Assembly (NCBI GenBank): GCA_910589415.1 | Contig: OU342639.1 | Location: forward strand, 28,528,268-28,592,267 | From: Malachius bipustulatus | Taxonomy: Eukaryota; Arthropoda; Insecta; Coleoptera; Melyridae | Reading direction: 5' to 3' | Length of the DNA stretch: 64,000 nucleotides | Part shown: piece after piece, positions 49,401 to 60,810 of the stretch | How the letters are laid out: every line of letters begins with the position of its first letter | Position numbering within the stretch: position 1 is the first letter of the stretch | Position numbers and translations under genes: made by a program | Notes under the pieces: generated by a model | Told to the model about the DNA's origin: nothing | The model's input: the letters and a program-made list of their open reading frames with translations, nothing else | Database searches by the model: none

Positions 49401-52400
49401 TAACCAGTCTACCAGTCTTATTAATGTAAAAAATTAACTTTTAATGTGAATCCAAATAATGCAAGTTTCAGGTCGCTCCCTAAGCAGTCGGACTGTCAGA
49501 GAACACCAATTATATGACGTAGACCAAATCAATGGCGAATCATTTTACAAAATTACCTTTGTTCTTTGTTACTGCTGCAGGTAGTTGTTATTAGTCGTCT
49601 CTTGTATCTATGGAATTAGTTTAATGACGTTTCAGGAACTATGGGAAATTGGATCATATAAGTATCTCTTTTGCAGACTATTTGAGAGAGTTGGAAATCA
49701 CAAATTTGTGCTCATTAGTTATATCAGGATTTTTTTTCCTGTCGTGTCCATCTTATATTCTGTGTGCCAAAATTACCAAAATATGAGATTTAAGAATATT
49801 TTCCAATAGTCATTTTTGACACAACAGTCCAGATGTGAATCAAATTACTATTAGGTATTGGCCCTACTTAGTTCTCCTAATGTTAAAGTAGGTAATTTTG
49901 GACTCTCAAACTGAATAAATTTCCAACTTCAACGAGAGAGAATATAAACTCCAAAGTTCCAAACCAACAACTGATTCTCTTCAGGTTCATTTGAATTGTC
50001 GCAGTAAACTTTTCCAATGCGCTTACCTATATTTAATCAAAAAAGTCATTCAGTACCGACTCAAATTGTCATATAATTAGTTATTTACTCATAAAAATGA
50101 ACTTATTTGGCCTTATTTGGTGAACCTACGTCGCTTCCGATATATAGTTTGACCACCTTCGAATATCTTCCATGGTGCTACTTTATAGCAGGGACTTTTC
50201 TGCGATGTTCAAGACCGCATGTCCCTGGTTAAGTTGACATCATCGATGAGGAACACTGCTCTACTTTCGATCGTACACTGTTACTATTTTACTATATGTT
50301 CTGCCTACGGATAGGAATCCCAAACATTGTAATTTTTCCACAAAGAGACGTACCAGTTACTATAGTGTAAGTATGCGAATAACCGTTTGGTCTTGAACTG
50401 GACAACAATCTTCTTTGAAGCGGCATCGGTCAACAGCTGAGACGAGACATATGCTTATAGGTACATATATGTGTAAAGAAGATGGAAAAAAAAGAAAATG
50501 TTCGCCTGGTTTTTGAGGCATTGAATAGCTTCGAAATGCGTTCAGCAAACCAGGATAAAATTTTGTCAATATATGAATTTATTTATTTTATATGAAAACG
50601 TTAAATTGGACTATTCAGCCGAATTGATTTTTAACTGTAAAGAAAAAGATTACTATGTGATATAATCTGAAAAACTCTACAGGGTGGTCCATCACTTATG
50701 TTCACCCCCGAAATAGAGGTTAATTTCTAAGATAAAAATTGAAACTTTGAGAATTCTTGTAATTAATGTATGACCATAGAGTCAATTAGTCAGTTTAATT
50801 TTTTTTCGTTCTACCAATAGCGGTAAAAACTGTGATTTGGTGGTAAAGTGGCAAAAAATCGTTTTTTTTTTCACAATTTCACAAAAAAATTGAAAGCATG
50901 TGTCCTTGAGGAAACTTCCAACGCATATTATGTAAAGTTTCGCCAAAAGTCAAAAAGTTGTAAATTTAGCCAACAAGCCTTCATGTCAGATGACTCTATA
51001 TTGAATACCTTATTGAAGGTATCCAAGGTCATCTCATATTTTTGCAGTGATGTATGCCAGAAGGTCACGCTGTTAATCGTTGTCTTCAAAAATCATAGAT
51101 ACTAGCGATCATTGATTTATTTTAGATCACTCCAAGTAGTTTAGTAGCTGGCTGTTAGTCACTTTCTCTGTGACTTATTTTTTTATTACCGAAAGCATGA
51201 CAAAGAATTCGTTGGTGAAGTCGCAATTATTTAGTGCTTAGGCCTTAGTAGTGATCTGTATAGTGTAGCGGTAACCTCGATCTTGGTATATCCTTAAAAG
51301 AGGCAATTCTTGACATGGTAAAGAAGAAGCTCAGTACAAGAAACAAAATCAATGGAAAACTATTCAATCGTTTTGCTCTACAAGGTCGTCTTAGATCTTA
51401 AGGAAACCAGATACTGGATACTCCAGAAATCTACTGGAGTCGTATCGTTGCCTCTGTTGGAGACATGCAACGTGGCGCTCCCGCTTATTTTACTCGTGGT
51501 ATAATAATAATTGATCGTGATGCTTTTGAGATTCCGCCACCAATGTCACTAGACATAACTTCTCTAAATTATTGCCTTTGAAGATGGTAATATCATTAAT
51601 TTATCAAACAAAAGGGAACACATAGGCAGTCGATCTGACTATACGATTACTTCAACTTAATTAGAGCCAGAACCTTTTGGCTGATTAGGAGAAAATGTTT
51701 TCAAAGACAAAAGAAGAAAAGACGAGAAAACCCAGAGTGCTGCTCTCTGGATGAGACATCTCCAAGGAGACAACTGCTTGCAAAATGCTTGAGTAGTTAT
51801 TAGGTCAATAAAAACAGGTTATAAATTCTTATAAACTCGGAGCCACCTTAGACACAACGTAGGTACAACAAAGCTGTGGTTTTTACAACCATCAATAACC
51901 AGCAGAAAAAAACTTATCATCTTTAGAACCATTAAAAATTATAAATGTCCTCTGAAAAATTAGATTGGATGGGGCGGTATATTGGAGACACCAGAAGGAG
52001 AAATAAAAAAAGACGTTATTAGGTTAATATAATACAATACCATACCTTACTGTGTTTGTTTTGGTTCCCTGACCACGTTATCCAAATAAGGGAGCTTCCT
52101 CACAATACAATAAGTTACCCTGTAGATATCAGTTTACAGAGTCTGATTAAGCTACAGTCCCTACCTGACATTGAATATGGTTTATTGATTACCTACCTTT
52201 TAAATAACTAATAGCTCAAGAAACTACAAAGCGTTGTCCTCAATCAGATTATTATTCGTTCTATTTTCTTTTAATCTTTGTGACGTAAGCACTATAATTT
52301 GAATTGTCCTTTGTCTAAATTAGCACTCTGTTAAGGTACATGTTTTTTTTTAATTCGTTGATTAAATAAAATTCTTAGCAAGACTGAGCATAAAGCAGCA

Positions 52401-53630
52401 ATGCAAAAAAATTAGGCGCATCAGCCAAAAGTGTATTTTTCAAAATATATACCTACTACATAAGAAAAATAGACATAGATATATATTCGCTGTTAAATTC
52501 ATTTTTTATTTGTAAAAGGAAATGTAAGCCAAAAACTTGGTTCTTGGAACATTTTTATTTTTTATTTAAAAAAAAAGTTGACATAATCCTTCTATTTCGT
52601 TGTTAGTTGTACCTAAAGTCTTTCGATGAGTCTGAAAATATTTGAATAATTAATTAAAAATCTCTAAGTAGCATTGACCCACTCACGAGTGCAAAATTAA
52701 TGTTCAGTTAAACGAATATTCAGAACAAAAGAAAAGAATTTTGAGGAAATGTATAGGTATACCTATTTATTGTACAGTTACTTAGCTATACCTAAATATA
52801 TCTTTGAAAATAACCCTCTTCGAGTCAAAGCTCAACTGTTCCGTGATGTTGCCTATCCTGAAAAGATAAAATTTAATTTGAATGGTGGATCGCGTTAATA
52901 TAAACAACGTAACAGATTTTAGCTTCTTTATTACAACATTCAGATATTTCTGAACGCGGCTCAAGTGGGCCACTGACGACGTTCTTCTTTTTCAAATTTC
53001 AATCGAAAGCAAGGCAACAGTTACGAGTAGGTATTCAGTTAGTCAGTTACGATTCATTCTCGCATATAAATAAATTTACTTCATTCAAGTATATAATAAT
53101 ATATACTTATATTAATTTGATATAAATATTGATTTCCGTTAACATCCTGAAACGATCTAAATTTCCTAATTCATAACATAATTGCGTTTTACTATCGTTA
53201 ACTCAGTTCCGGCCATGTAGGTTTCCCCTAGCTAAGTACCTACTAAAGGGAATTCGAAACCACAGTTCGCTGAAAAATCCTGAAAATCAAGCGTCGGAGG
53301 CCTTTTTCTTTTTCTACTTACCCTGTTCTTAGGAGTTATGTGGAGTTCACACACAAAAAATGATAAAGTCAACGAACATTTGCGATAAATAAGTATACGA
53401 AAATTTAAGGGGCGTCTCTGATTATCAATTATTAGTATTCCTCCGTCGCTCTCATCAGCTCTATCCCAAGCTCATCAGTTACATCGTAAAAATTGCATCT
53501 TGCTCAACTGAGAACACTCCCCCCCCCCCCTTGTGTTGCATTATCTTCATTGACTTTTGACTTAGTCATTTTAAATTAGTCAAAAGGACAAATTTTGCTC
53601 GTAGTGAGTCGGACGCACCCCGTTCAGCCG
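46460..53630. other. AT-rich DNA, probably intron of arginine kinase
   Basis: No coding exon was recognised. Contents: a (GGTAGT)n microsatellite at 49318-49344, an unpaired tacagggtgg TIR end at about 50679, and a poly-C tract near 53519-53530. A tRNA A-box-like word near 51257 lacks a B box. Confidence 0.45.
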
Positions 53631-53634
53631 TCGG

Positions 53635-53670
53635 TATAAAAAAATGACTGACTACTTTTATTGAACCAAA
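53635..53670 (+). promoter_or_regulatory. Candidate TATA promoter for exon 1b
   Basis: TATAAAAAAA at 53635 follows a locally GC-rich segment (gtcggacgcaccccgttcagccg) and lies about 0.9 kb before the ATG at 54511. A short 5' intron or a long leader would be needed. Inference only. Confidence 0.35.
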
Positions 53671-54510
53671 TTAATTTAAATTGCAATTAATTTTTTTTAA
53701 TACGACGAAAAGTCCTCTTATTATGATTTAAGTTTCACTCTTCAGCGTAAGTTTCACTCAGTTTTGTACCTATAGCAATATTAAACTTGGTTTTGATAAT
53801 ATGCTCTCTATACAAATATCAGATTATCAGAATAAGGCCTTTATAGATCAGTATTACTGCAATGATGTACGCTAAGCCATTAAATTTAATTCCAACACAT
53901 TCATTATAAACTTCTAGGATTAAGCGCGTTTTATTTGGCCTTACTAACAAATATGTTCGCTGATTGCGAGGTATATATGAAAATCTTGTTGGTTATCAAA
54001 TTATTATGTCGGTATCAAGAGAAATAAAACATGAGCTTTAGGTCTCTCGTTTGTTCTGATTATTTTTTACTTTTAGTAATGATTTCAATTCAGAAATCAA
54101 CTCCTGATAATGAAGCAAAATTTAACTTGACGAAGGGCTCTTAGGTGATCCAGATAAACCTCGCATATTAACGGAACATCGCCTATTAATTCCAGGTGCA
54201 GTTCTGATCTACTCGTATATAGTCTGCAAATGACACAGGCTTCGTCAAGCTTTATTGAAATGACTTGTATGGGTTTGTGGATAAGCCTAAACGACATTCA
54301 GAATTTCCGAAATCTGCATGGGCGGCTAAAGAGAATAAATTAAATAACACAATATTAATACGTAAAATAAAATTTATTAAAATTATAAAAATAAAAAACA
54401 TTTCCATCAAAACATATAATTTATATTTGAACAAATTTTCTATGGAAATAATATTATATAACACTTTGTCACAGGCCAAAAAGGCGGAAGTACTGATACT
54501 ATAATCCAAA

Positions 54511-54596
54511 ATGGGGAAATGTAACTCCAAATCTTCGTCAAAAACAGCAACAAGTACGGAACCTATTAAATCACAGGAAAAAAATGAAGTCGATGG
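54511..54596 (+). CDS. Candidate alternative first coding exon (1b) of arginine kinase
   Basis: ATG opens MGKCNSKSSSKTATSTEPIK..., 28 codons plus two bases, ending GATGG before GTTCGT. Gly2/Ser6/Lys7 again match an N-myristoylation consensus. Phase 2 joins exactly with exon 2 at 54845 to give ...[13 protein letters not shown]. The intron to exon 2 would be 248 nt. It is serine/threonine/lysine-rich, low in complexity and without a domain. Resemblance to exon 1a in motif, length, donor and boundary word is the main support. Confidence 0.6.
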
Positions 54597-54844
54597 GTTC
54601 GTACAATTACCTATTTAATAATAAATGTCATCAAGCTTGTGGGTTGGTGCACTGTGCCAATATTTGTTCCAATTTTCTGGTTTCAGGTGTGATAATAAGA
54701 ATTCTTTAATAAGCACACAAGTAAAATAACGTACACATGTGAAGTATGAACGTTGTCTCTATAAAATGCATCGCAACATTCATTGCTTATGTGTTATTCA
54801 TTGTTGTGAAACTACCTATGAGCAGGAATTTCTATTTTTTACAG

Positions 54845-57800
54845 AGACTCCAATATGGTTGACGCAGCAGTTTTGGAAAAGCTCGAAGCCGGCTTCAAGA
54901 AGCTAGAAGAGTCAGACTCCAAGTCATTATTAAAGAAATATTTAACAAGAGAACTCTTCGATGAATTGAAAACCAAGAAAACTTCCTTTGGTTCAACACT
55001 TCTTGATGTCATTCAGTCTGGTAAGTGTAACAGTTCAGTCGTGGGGTAAAAATTGAATGCTAGCAAAATACTAGGAATTATGTTTTCTACTTATTAAAAG
55101 AAGAGAGTTCAAATAAATACAATCTTTTCGTCACTTTCCACTGAAGAGCGTCACTTCAAATTTATATGTGACGATTAAAAATCAATTTTTGCTCAAAATA
55201 GTTTTTACTGATTTGAATCGATTTTTTTAATATGGTCTCACAAGTCACAAACAATGATCTACGTTAAAGGAAGAAAAATAACTATTTCGAAACAATAGTT
55301 TAACCAACTGATTGTTCGCAGGTTTGGAGAACCACGACTCTGGCATTGGTATCTACGCTCCGGACGCGGAGGCGTACACTGTATTCTCAGGCCTGTTCGA
55401 CCCCATAATCGAGGACTACCATGGTGGATTCAAGAAGACCGACGTACACCCACCTTCCAACTGGGGTGACGTCAGTGTTTTTGGCAACGTAGATCCGGCT
55501 GGCGAGTACGTCGTCTCTACTAGAGTACGATGTGGTCGCTCTTTGGAAGGTTATCCCTTCAACCCTTGCTTAACAGAGGAACAGTACAAGGAAATGGAAC
55601 AGAAGGTAAGCCAATTTTCTAGGCTAAAACTTAAATAAATTTATGTTCATTCATCTACCTCTGAAGTCGTAGATTCCAAGTTTCAAAATCTAGGTTGGAA
55701 AAAAATCTCTCTTCGTCCCATACACTGAAGGTAGGGGGTGATATAGCAGGTCCTATAACGTAATTCTCGGTATCCAGAACTTCACGCATATCATGCGACA
55801 CATCGTGGGCTGTTCGAAGCTCTCTTCTGAAGGTTAGATATGACGGCGAAGAGGATAGCAGGTAGCTTGCGGTCCCAAGTAGTGGGCCAGTCGGGGTTTG
55901 TCTTTTTTCTTACGCTCCACGGGGTTTGTTTCAACATGGTAGAGTGGAGTGAGTTCTTGACTGATCTTCAGACATGCGCAAACCTGCTTCATAATATCAC
56001 TCACAAACTGAATTTTCAAATTATACGCCTGGAGTTGCAACGCCCCCCTGGCAAGTCTCCCGGTTGGGATCTCCGTTCCTATTATGATATCATCTGTACC
56101 ATCAATATACTCTCGGAACTTCTGAATGGTTTATCGTTTATCACAGCAAACGCTTCTCTTTCGGTAGTTATGTAATTGCACTCGACCGGGGTAAGCAATC
56201 TGCTGACATACTCCACTGGTCGTTCGTCATGGGGCTCCCCCTCTGCAGTAGTGCTGCTCCGACAGCGAAGTTACTACTATCTGTCCTGATGAGGTATGGC
56301 TTATTCTAATCAGCCTGTCATAGGATGGGTGCTGAGGTCAGTCTATCCTTGAGCGTTTGAAATGTAATTTCTTGTGGACCATCCAATTTCCATTCGGTCG
56401 GTCTTTTTCGTAAGATTTATCAAAGGACGCGCCAGTGGAGAAAAGTTGGAAATGAATTTCTGGAACCAACTGCAGGTCTAAACGAAAGTATTACGGAGTT
56501 TCTTTAAGTTTACTGGAGCTATCCAATTGGCAAGAGCGGCTATCTTTTCCGGTTCAGCTTGGCTTCCATCGGGGGTGATGACATACAGGGTGTCCCAGAC
56601 TTAATTGACCAGGCCATATCTCATACACAGGTTGAGATAATCGAGCCGAATAAAAGGCATATTATTATAATTTTTCAAGCTGTATAACATGACAGCATGA
56701 AAACAACCCCCACTCCAACATCCCCTAAGTTACAGCCCCCACCCTTAAAAAAATGAATAGCACCCTGTATATATTTTTGTATATTCAAAACCAGTATTCG
56801 ATTCTCTATTCAGATGATTTTTCAGATTCAAAATTGGTTTAGAAATAACCAAGAAAAAGATCATCAAGGTGGTCATGACTTTTTATCTTAACTTTCTCTG
56901 GATGACTTTTGCTGTCAAAATTTATTCATAGTTTTTAACAGGCAGGTGATAGTTATTATTATAATTAAAGTCCAAACAATTTATTTGATAATTCTGATTT
57001 GTTGGGAAATTTTAAAAAATAAAACAAGAGATAAAGCACTTTATCATGAACCTTAATGATGACTGTGACCTGCTAATTAAAAACTATGACCAAAATATTG
57101 ATAAATTTTGGCAGCTAAAGTCATTCAGGTAAAGTTAAGATAAAAAGTCATGACCACCTTGATGAACTTTTTCTTGGTTATTTCTGAACCAATTTTGAAT
57201 CTGAAAAATCATCTGAATAGAGAATCGAATACTGGTTTTTAATATACAAAAATATATACAGGGTGCTATTCATTTTTTTAAGGGTGGGGGCTGCAACTTA
57301 GGGGATGTTGGAGTGGGGGTTGTTTTCATGCTGTCATGTTATACAGCTTGAAAAATTATAATAATATGCCTTTTATTCGGCTCGATTATCTCAACCTGTA
57401 TATGAGATATGGCCTGGTCAATTAAGTCTGGGACACCCTGTATATCCCCACATATAAAGCCCGCTTCTTCCGATTTGCATGAAGATTGAACTGCTCCAGC
57501 CGTTTAAAGATTTCAAGAAGATCCTTCATATTCATATTCATTTCCAAAATCCTGAAGAAACTGGTCAAACTTCCTACGCTGATCTGGAGTAACCCTCGTA
57601 TCTTCAGCCTCTTTCAATGCTATAAGTAGAAGGTCTACTGTCAATGTTCAGGTAGTATTTGAACTTTTCTGTTGAATTTCCTTAGCGTATTGATACTGAA
57701 CTGCTGGGTTGTTGCTAAGTGACCATGTTTGGGATAATGTATTGATGCACACACCTGTCTTCCTGAGGAAATCTATTCCTAGAAGAGTGTGACTTGATGT

Positions 57801-60675
57801 TATATTCGGCAGAATAACTATCTCAATTTCCACACATTTATTCGAAGGGACTTGAACAGGGTTTGCCGAATTAGCTGTCTGCTGTTCCACCTGTGTGTGT
57901 AGCAGACCGGTATCGCGTTGTGAATGCGTCTTGACTTGCAGATTGAACAGACCAACCATAATTTGCCTTGGATTTATTGAGAAAATTACGGCATTCCTCT
58001 TTGGTGTGGCTTTGGTATCTACAGAACTGACAAGTTCGCGGAATTACTATCTCGTTTTAATTCACTAGAATTGTGCGTATAGGTTTTTCCAACTTATCGA
58101 ATGTTCCTACTGCGAGCTGACACTTTTTCAATAGCTCTGTGAAAGTTTGTACAATATCCCACCTTTTCCTGAATTCGGCGATGCAAAAGATTGTATACCA
58201 TGTCAAGTTGTGTTGTGTTGACTCCTGCAACGTATTCACCGGTAAGTGTGCTAAAATCGACCGGGCTTTGCAGATGAATACATCACACGGAGTGTCAGCA
58301 GTTTGTTCGGATAAGAAGAGTTCCCTAAATACACGATATGGCGGTTTTTCTGAACCAAAAGTCGTTCGCAGAAAAGTTACAGCCTCGTTCCGATATACAG
58401 GATGATAACTAAATATCCTAGGGTCGGGGATTATTTTTCAATTTACTGCTGGTTTTCTGGGGTATTTCACAATGATAAACAGAACCAAATACACCAATAC
58501 TTTCTGTCTTAATTAATATTCGGCCCCACGTTTGGCGCCAATTTGTAACGAGGGTTGTTATAAATTTTATAACTGTTCGTTTTATTATTTATTTACTTCA
58601 TCGCTTTATTGAAGGGAAATATTATGGTATCAAGAAACATTATGGTTTCTACAAGATAAATATAAATGAATTAGCTTTTGTAAACTACTCAAAATAAATG
58701 ATGTGACAACTCAACTGTTCTTTCAAATACTCCGGGCTGCCTGGGTTACCATCAACGTAGCCATCTAAGATTAGTAACACTGTTATATACAAAGGTAATT
58801 AGTTAGTTCTTCCTTGAAGAGGTTATGGAAATATGGAACTCCTTTAAGATGCCTTTGCTTCAAGAAAACGTAATTCAGTTTTTGTCACCCTAGAAGCTTA
58901 TTTGGTTATATAAAATTGGTTTTTAGATTTTCTTACAAAATTCACCTTACAAATATTTGATAATGGAAGCCTTTTGCCACTGTTTTATTCGATGTTTTCT
59001 TACTTGATTAATGAATTATTTTGGGATGGAGAGTAGGTTCTTTGTCTCTTGTCTACTCAAAGCGTGATCTCTATAGCATCTCTGTTTAATAGCAAAAAAT
59101 TATTAAAAGTTGATAAGTTGGACTGATTTACTTTTATTTACATCTGAAAAAAATACTTCCCTCTATCTTCCGATGAAGCATTTTTTCTGATATTCCAGTC
59201 AAGATCTACAATGTGCGCAACACAACTCGAGATTTTTTGCTACGCTAAACGCTGTCAATACTCTTCATGTTCTAGCACATAGATTTATTCACATTTCTTA
59301 CTTGTTTTCTGTACAGTTCATATGAGATTAAAAATAAATGGTTTAAATTACTAATTTCTCTCCACAAAATTACTGGATACTGTGTGCAATAACTTTAATT
59401 AGCTTTATTTTAACAGCATTGCCATTTTCCGTTGGATGAAATGGGAAACACGAATAATTGTGAGACAATAAGCTACTCATCATGTAATTTCCATAAGATC
59501 ATCTCTGAAAGTAACACATCATAGATGGTAATAGACTGTAGGTAGATCGTGAAGTGAATAAAAGGCGAAAGACCAAGCGGTGTTATAAGTATTTTTAAAA
59601 TTACGATCAGAACAATTTAATTTTTTTCTGGTCATTGTCACTGTCGACATAAACTCAAAATTTTCACCGATTTGGAATAAATCTGCAGCATTCAGTTGTT
59701 TTAAGCCTTTACATTGAGAATATTCGAAACATTAGTTTTCTACCTAACTTGAAATGTTACCAGTCTCGGCTACATAATATACATTAACTTACCTAATTTT
59801 TGTTACCGAAAAGGAAAACTTTATAGATAATGGATGCATGACATCGCAATAATCCTCGACATCACACACGAACAGATTAAGAAATATTTGCTTTATTACT
59901 TACAGGTGTCATCAACTTTGTCAGGATTGGAAGGTGAATTGAAGGGCACTTTCTACCCATTGACTGGCATGAGCAAGGAAGTACAGCAGAAGCTGATCGA
60001 TGACCACTTCCTGTTCAAGGAAGGCGATCGATTTTTACAGGCCGCCAATGCTTGCCGGTTCTGGCCCTCTGGCCGAGGCATTTACCACAATGACGCTAAG
60101 ACCTTCCTCGTCTGGTGCAATGAGGAAGATCATCTGCGAATCATTTCCATGCAGATGGGTGGCGATCTTGGCGAGGTCTACCGCAGGTGATATTATGTGA
60201 AATTTTCTCAAATAATAAGTTTTTTAACAAATTTTGATTTTTATGGTTATCCAGGCTGGTAACCGCTGTCAATGAAATCGAGAAGAGAGTGCCCTTCTCA
60301 CATCACGATAGATTGGGATTCCTCACTTTCTGTCCAACTAACTTGGGCACTACAGTGCGAGCCTCCGTGCACATCAAGGTATAGCACCTATACATAATTT
60401 GAATACAATATTTTAGTTCGTTGTCTTGTTAAGCATTCATCAATCATTTCTACCTTCAACAGGTGCCGAAGTTAGCAACTAATAAGGCTAAACTAGATGA
60501 GATCGCCGGAAAATTCAACCTCCAGGTGCGTGGCACCCGTGGCGAGCATACCGAGGCAGAGGGAGGCATCTACGACATCTCCAACAAGAGGCGCATGGGG
60601 TTGACCGAGTTCGATGCCGTCAAAGAAATGTACGACGGGATATCTGAACTTATTAAGATTGAGAAGGAATTGTAA
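54845..60675 (+). CDS. Argk: Arginine kinase (canonical 355-aa form starts at 54855)
   Basis: Exons: 54845-55020 (ATG at 54855), 55322-55605, 59906-60186, 60255-60378, 60463-60675; all GT/AG and in phase. The enzyme transfers phosphate between ATP and arginine, the arthropod phosphagen buffer of muscle and nerve. The guanidino kinase N-domain is residues 1 to about 90, with substrate-specificity loop SGIGIY at 62-67. The catalytic domain carries STRVRCGRS (ATP-binding arginines), CNEEDHLR with catalytic Glu224 and Arg228, reactive Cys270 in FCPTNLGT, and RGTRGEHTE with Arg308 and Glu313. These correspond to Limulus Glu225, Cys271 and Glu314. Length is normal and no key residue is missing. The exon 2 acceptor lies 10 nt before the ATG, and those bases are open in frame (DSN), which permits N-terminally extended isoforms. 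Intron 3 is 4.3 kb because of a Gypsy remnant. Confidence 0.97.
56586..57440. mobile_element. Composite fold-back element (855 bp) inserted in the Gypsy remnant
   Basis: CAGGGTGTCCCAGACTTAAT and its exact inverse form the ends, each next to TA. The arms are about 350-380 bp and nearly identical. Each arm starts with a 182-bp unit that is itself bounded by CAGGGTG and CACCCTG (56586-56767 and 57259-57440). The flanking Gypsy reading resumes on the other side if the element and one TA are discounted, which defines the insertion site. No transposase ORF. Confidence 0.9.
58523..58540 (-). other. Retroelement primer-binding site, lysine-tRNA type
   Basis: The minus strand reads TGGCGCCAAACGTGGGGC three bases inside the LTR. 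This differs at one position from the site complementary to the 3' end of tRNA-Lys(1,2), TGGCGCCCAACGTGGGGC. Confidence 0.7.
58544..58779 (-). repeat. 5' LTR of the Gypsy remnant
   Basis: On the minus strand it begins TGTTACTAATC and ends CCTCGTTACA (236 bp), immediately before the primer-binding site. No second LTR was found at the other end, so the element is truncated. Confidence 0.6.
58780..59905. other. Remaining part of arginine kinase intron 3
   Basis: Ordinary AT-rich intron sequence ending at the acceptor ttacttacag before 59906. Confidence 0.7.
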
Positions 60676-60810
60676 AAAGTTAAAGCTAAATACACAGCTG
60701 TAAAACCTAACAGTATAGAGTACCTAATTCAGTACATTCAATATCTTATACGTAAGCCACAACTCTGTTTACATATTTATTTAGTTTGTGCTAAATAAAA
60801 AAGTTGGAAA
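60676..60810 (+). terminator. Arginine kinase 3' UTR and poly(A) signal
   Basis: AATAAA at 60794-60799, about 120 bases after the stop, followed by a T/G-containing stretch. Another aataaa near 60993 could serve a longer form. Confidence 0.6.

Larger units (their letters stand above)
55690..58543 (-). pseudogene. Ty3/Gypsy retrotransposon remnant inside arginine kinase intron 3
   Basis: Minus-strand order from the LTR: a gag zinc knuckle [14 protein letters not shown] (CX2CX4HX4C, about 57990-58031), a protease-like frame (57648-57959, with [11 protein letters not shown]), an RT segment ([17 protein letters not shown] near 57520), then after the interruption the RT/RNase H junction ([19 protein letters not shown] and [11 protein letters not shown]) and the RNase H end ([16 protein letters not shown] near 56040). 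Stops and frameshifts are present, and no integrase or second LTR was seen. It is split by the TA-flanked element at 56586-57440. Orientation is opposite to the host gene. Confidence 0.85.

Noticed and set aside
50679..50720. tacagggtggtccatcac as a complete TIR element
   Set aside because: Only one end is present; no inverted partner was found within the next 2 kb.
51245..51300. Possible tRNA or SINE head (tagtgtagcggtaac)
   Set aside because: Matches an A box, but no B box follows at the right distance and no cloverleaf forms.
51300..51800. Coding-like stretch near 51.3-51.8 kb
   Set aside because: Codon-like texture in places, but all frames are broken and no family motif is recognised.
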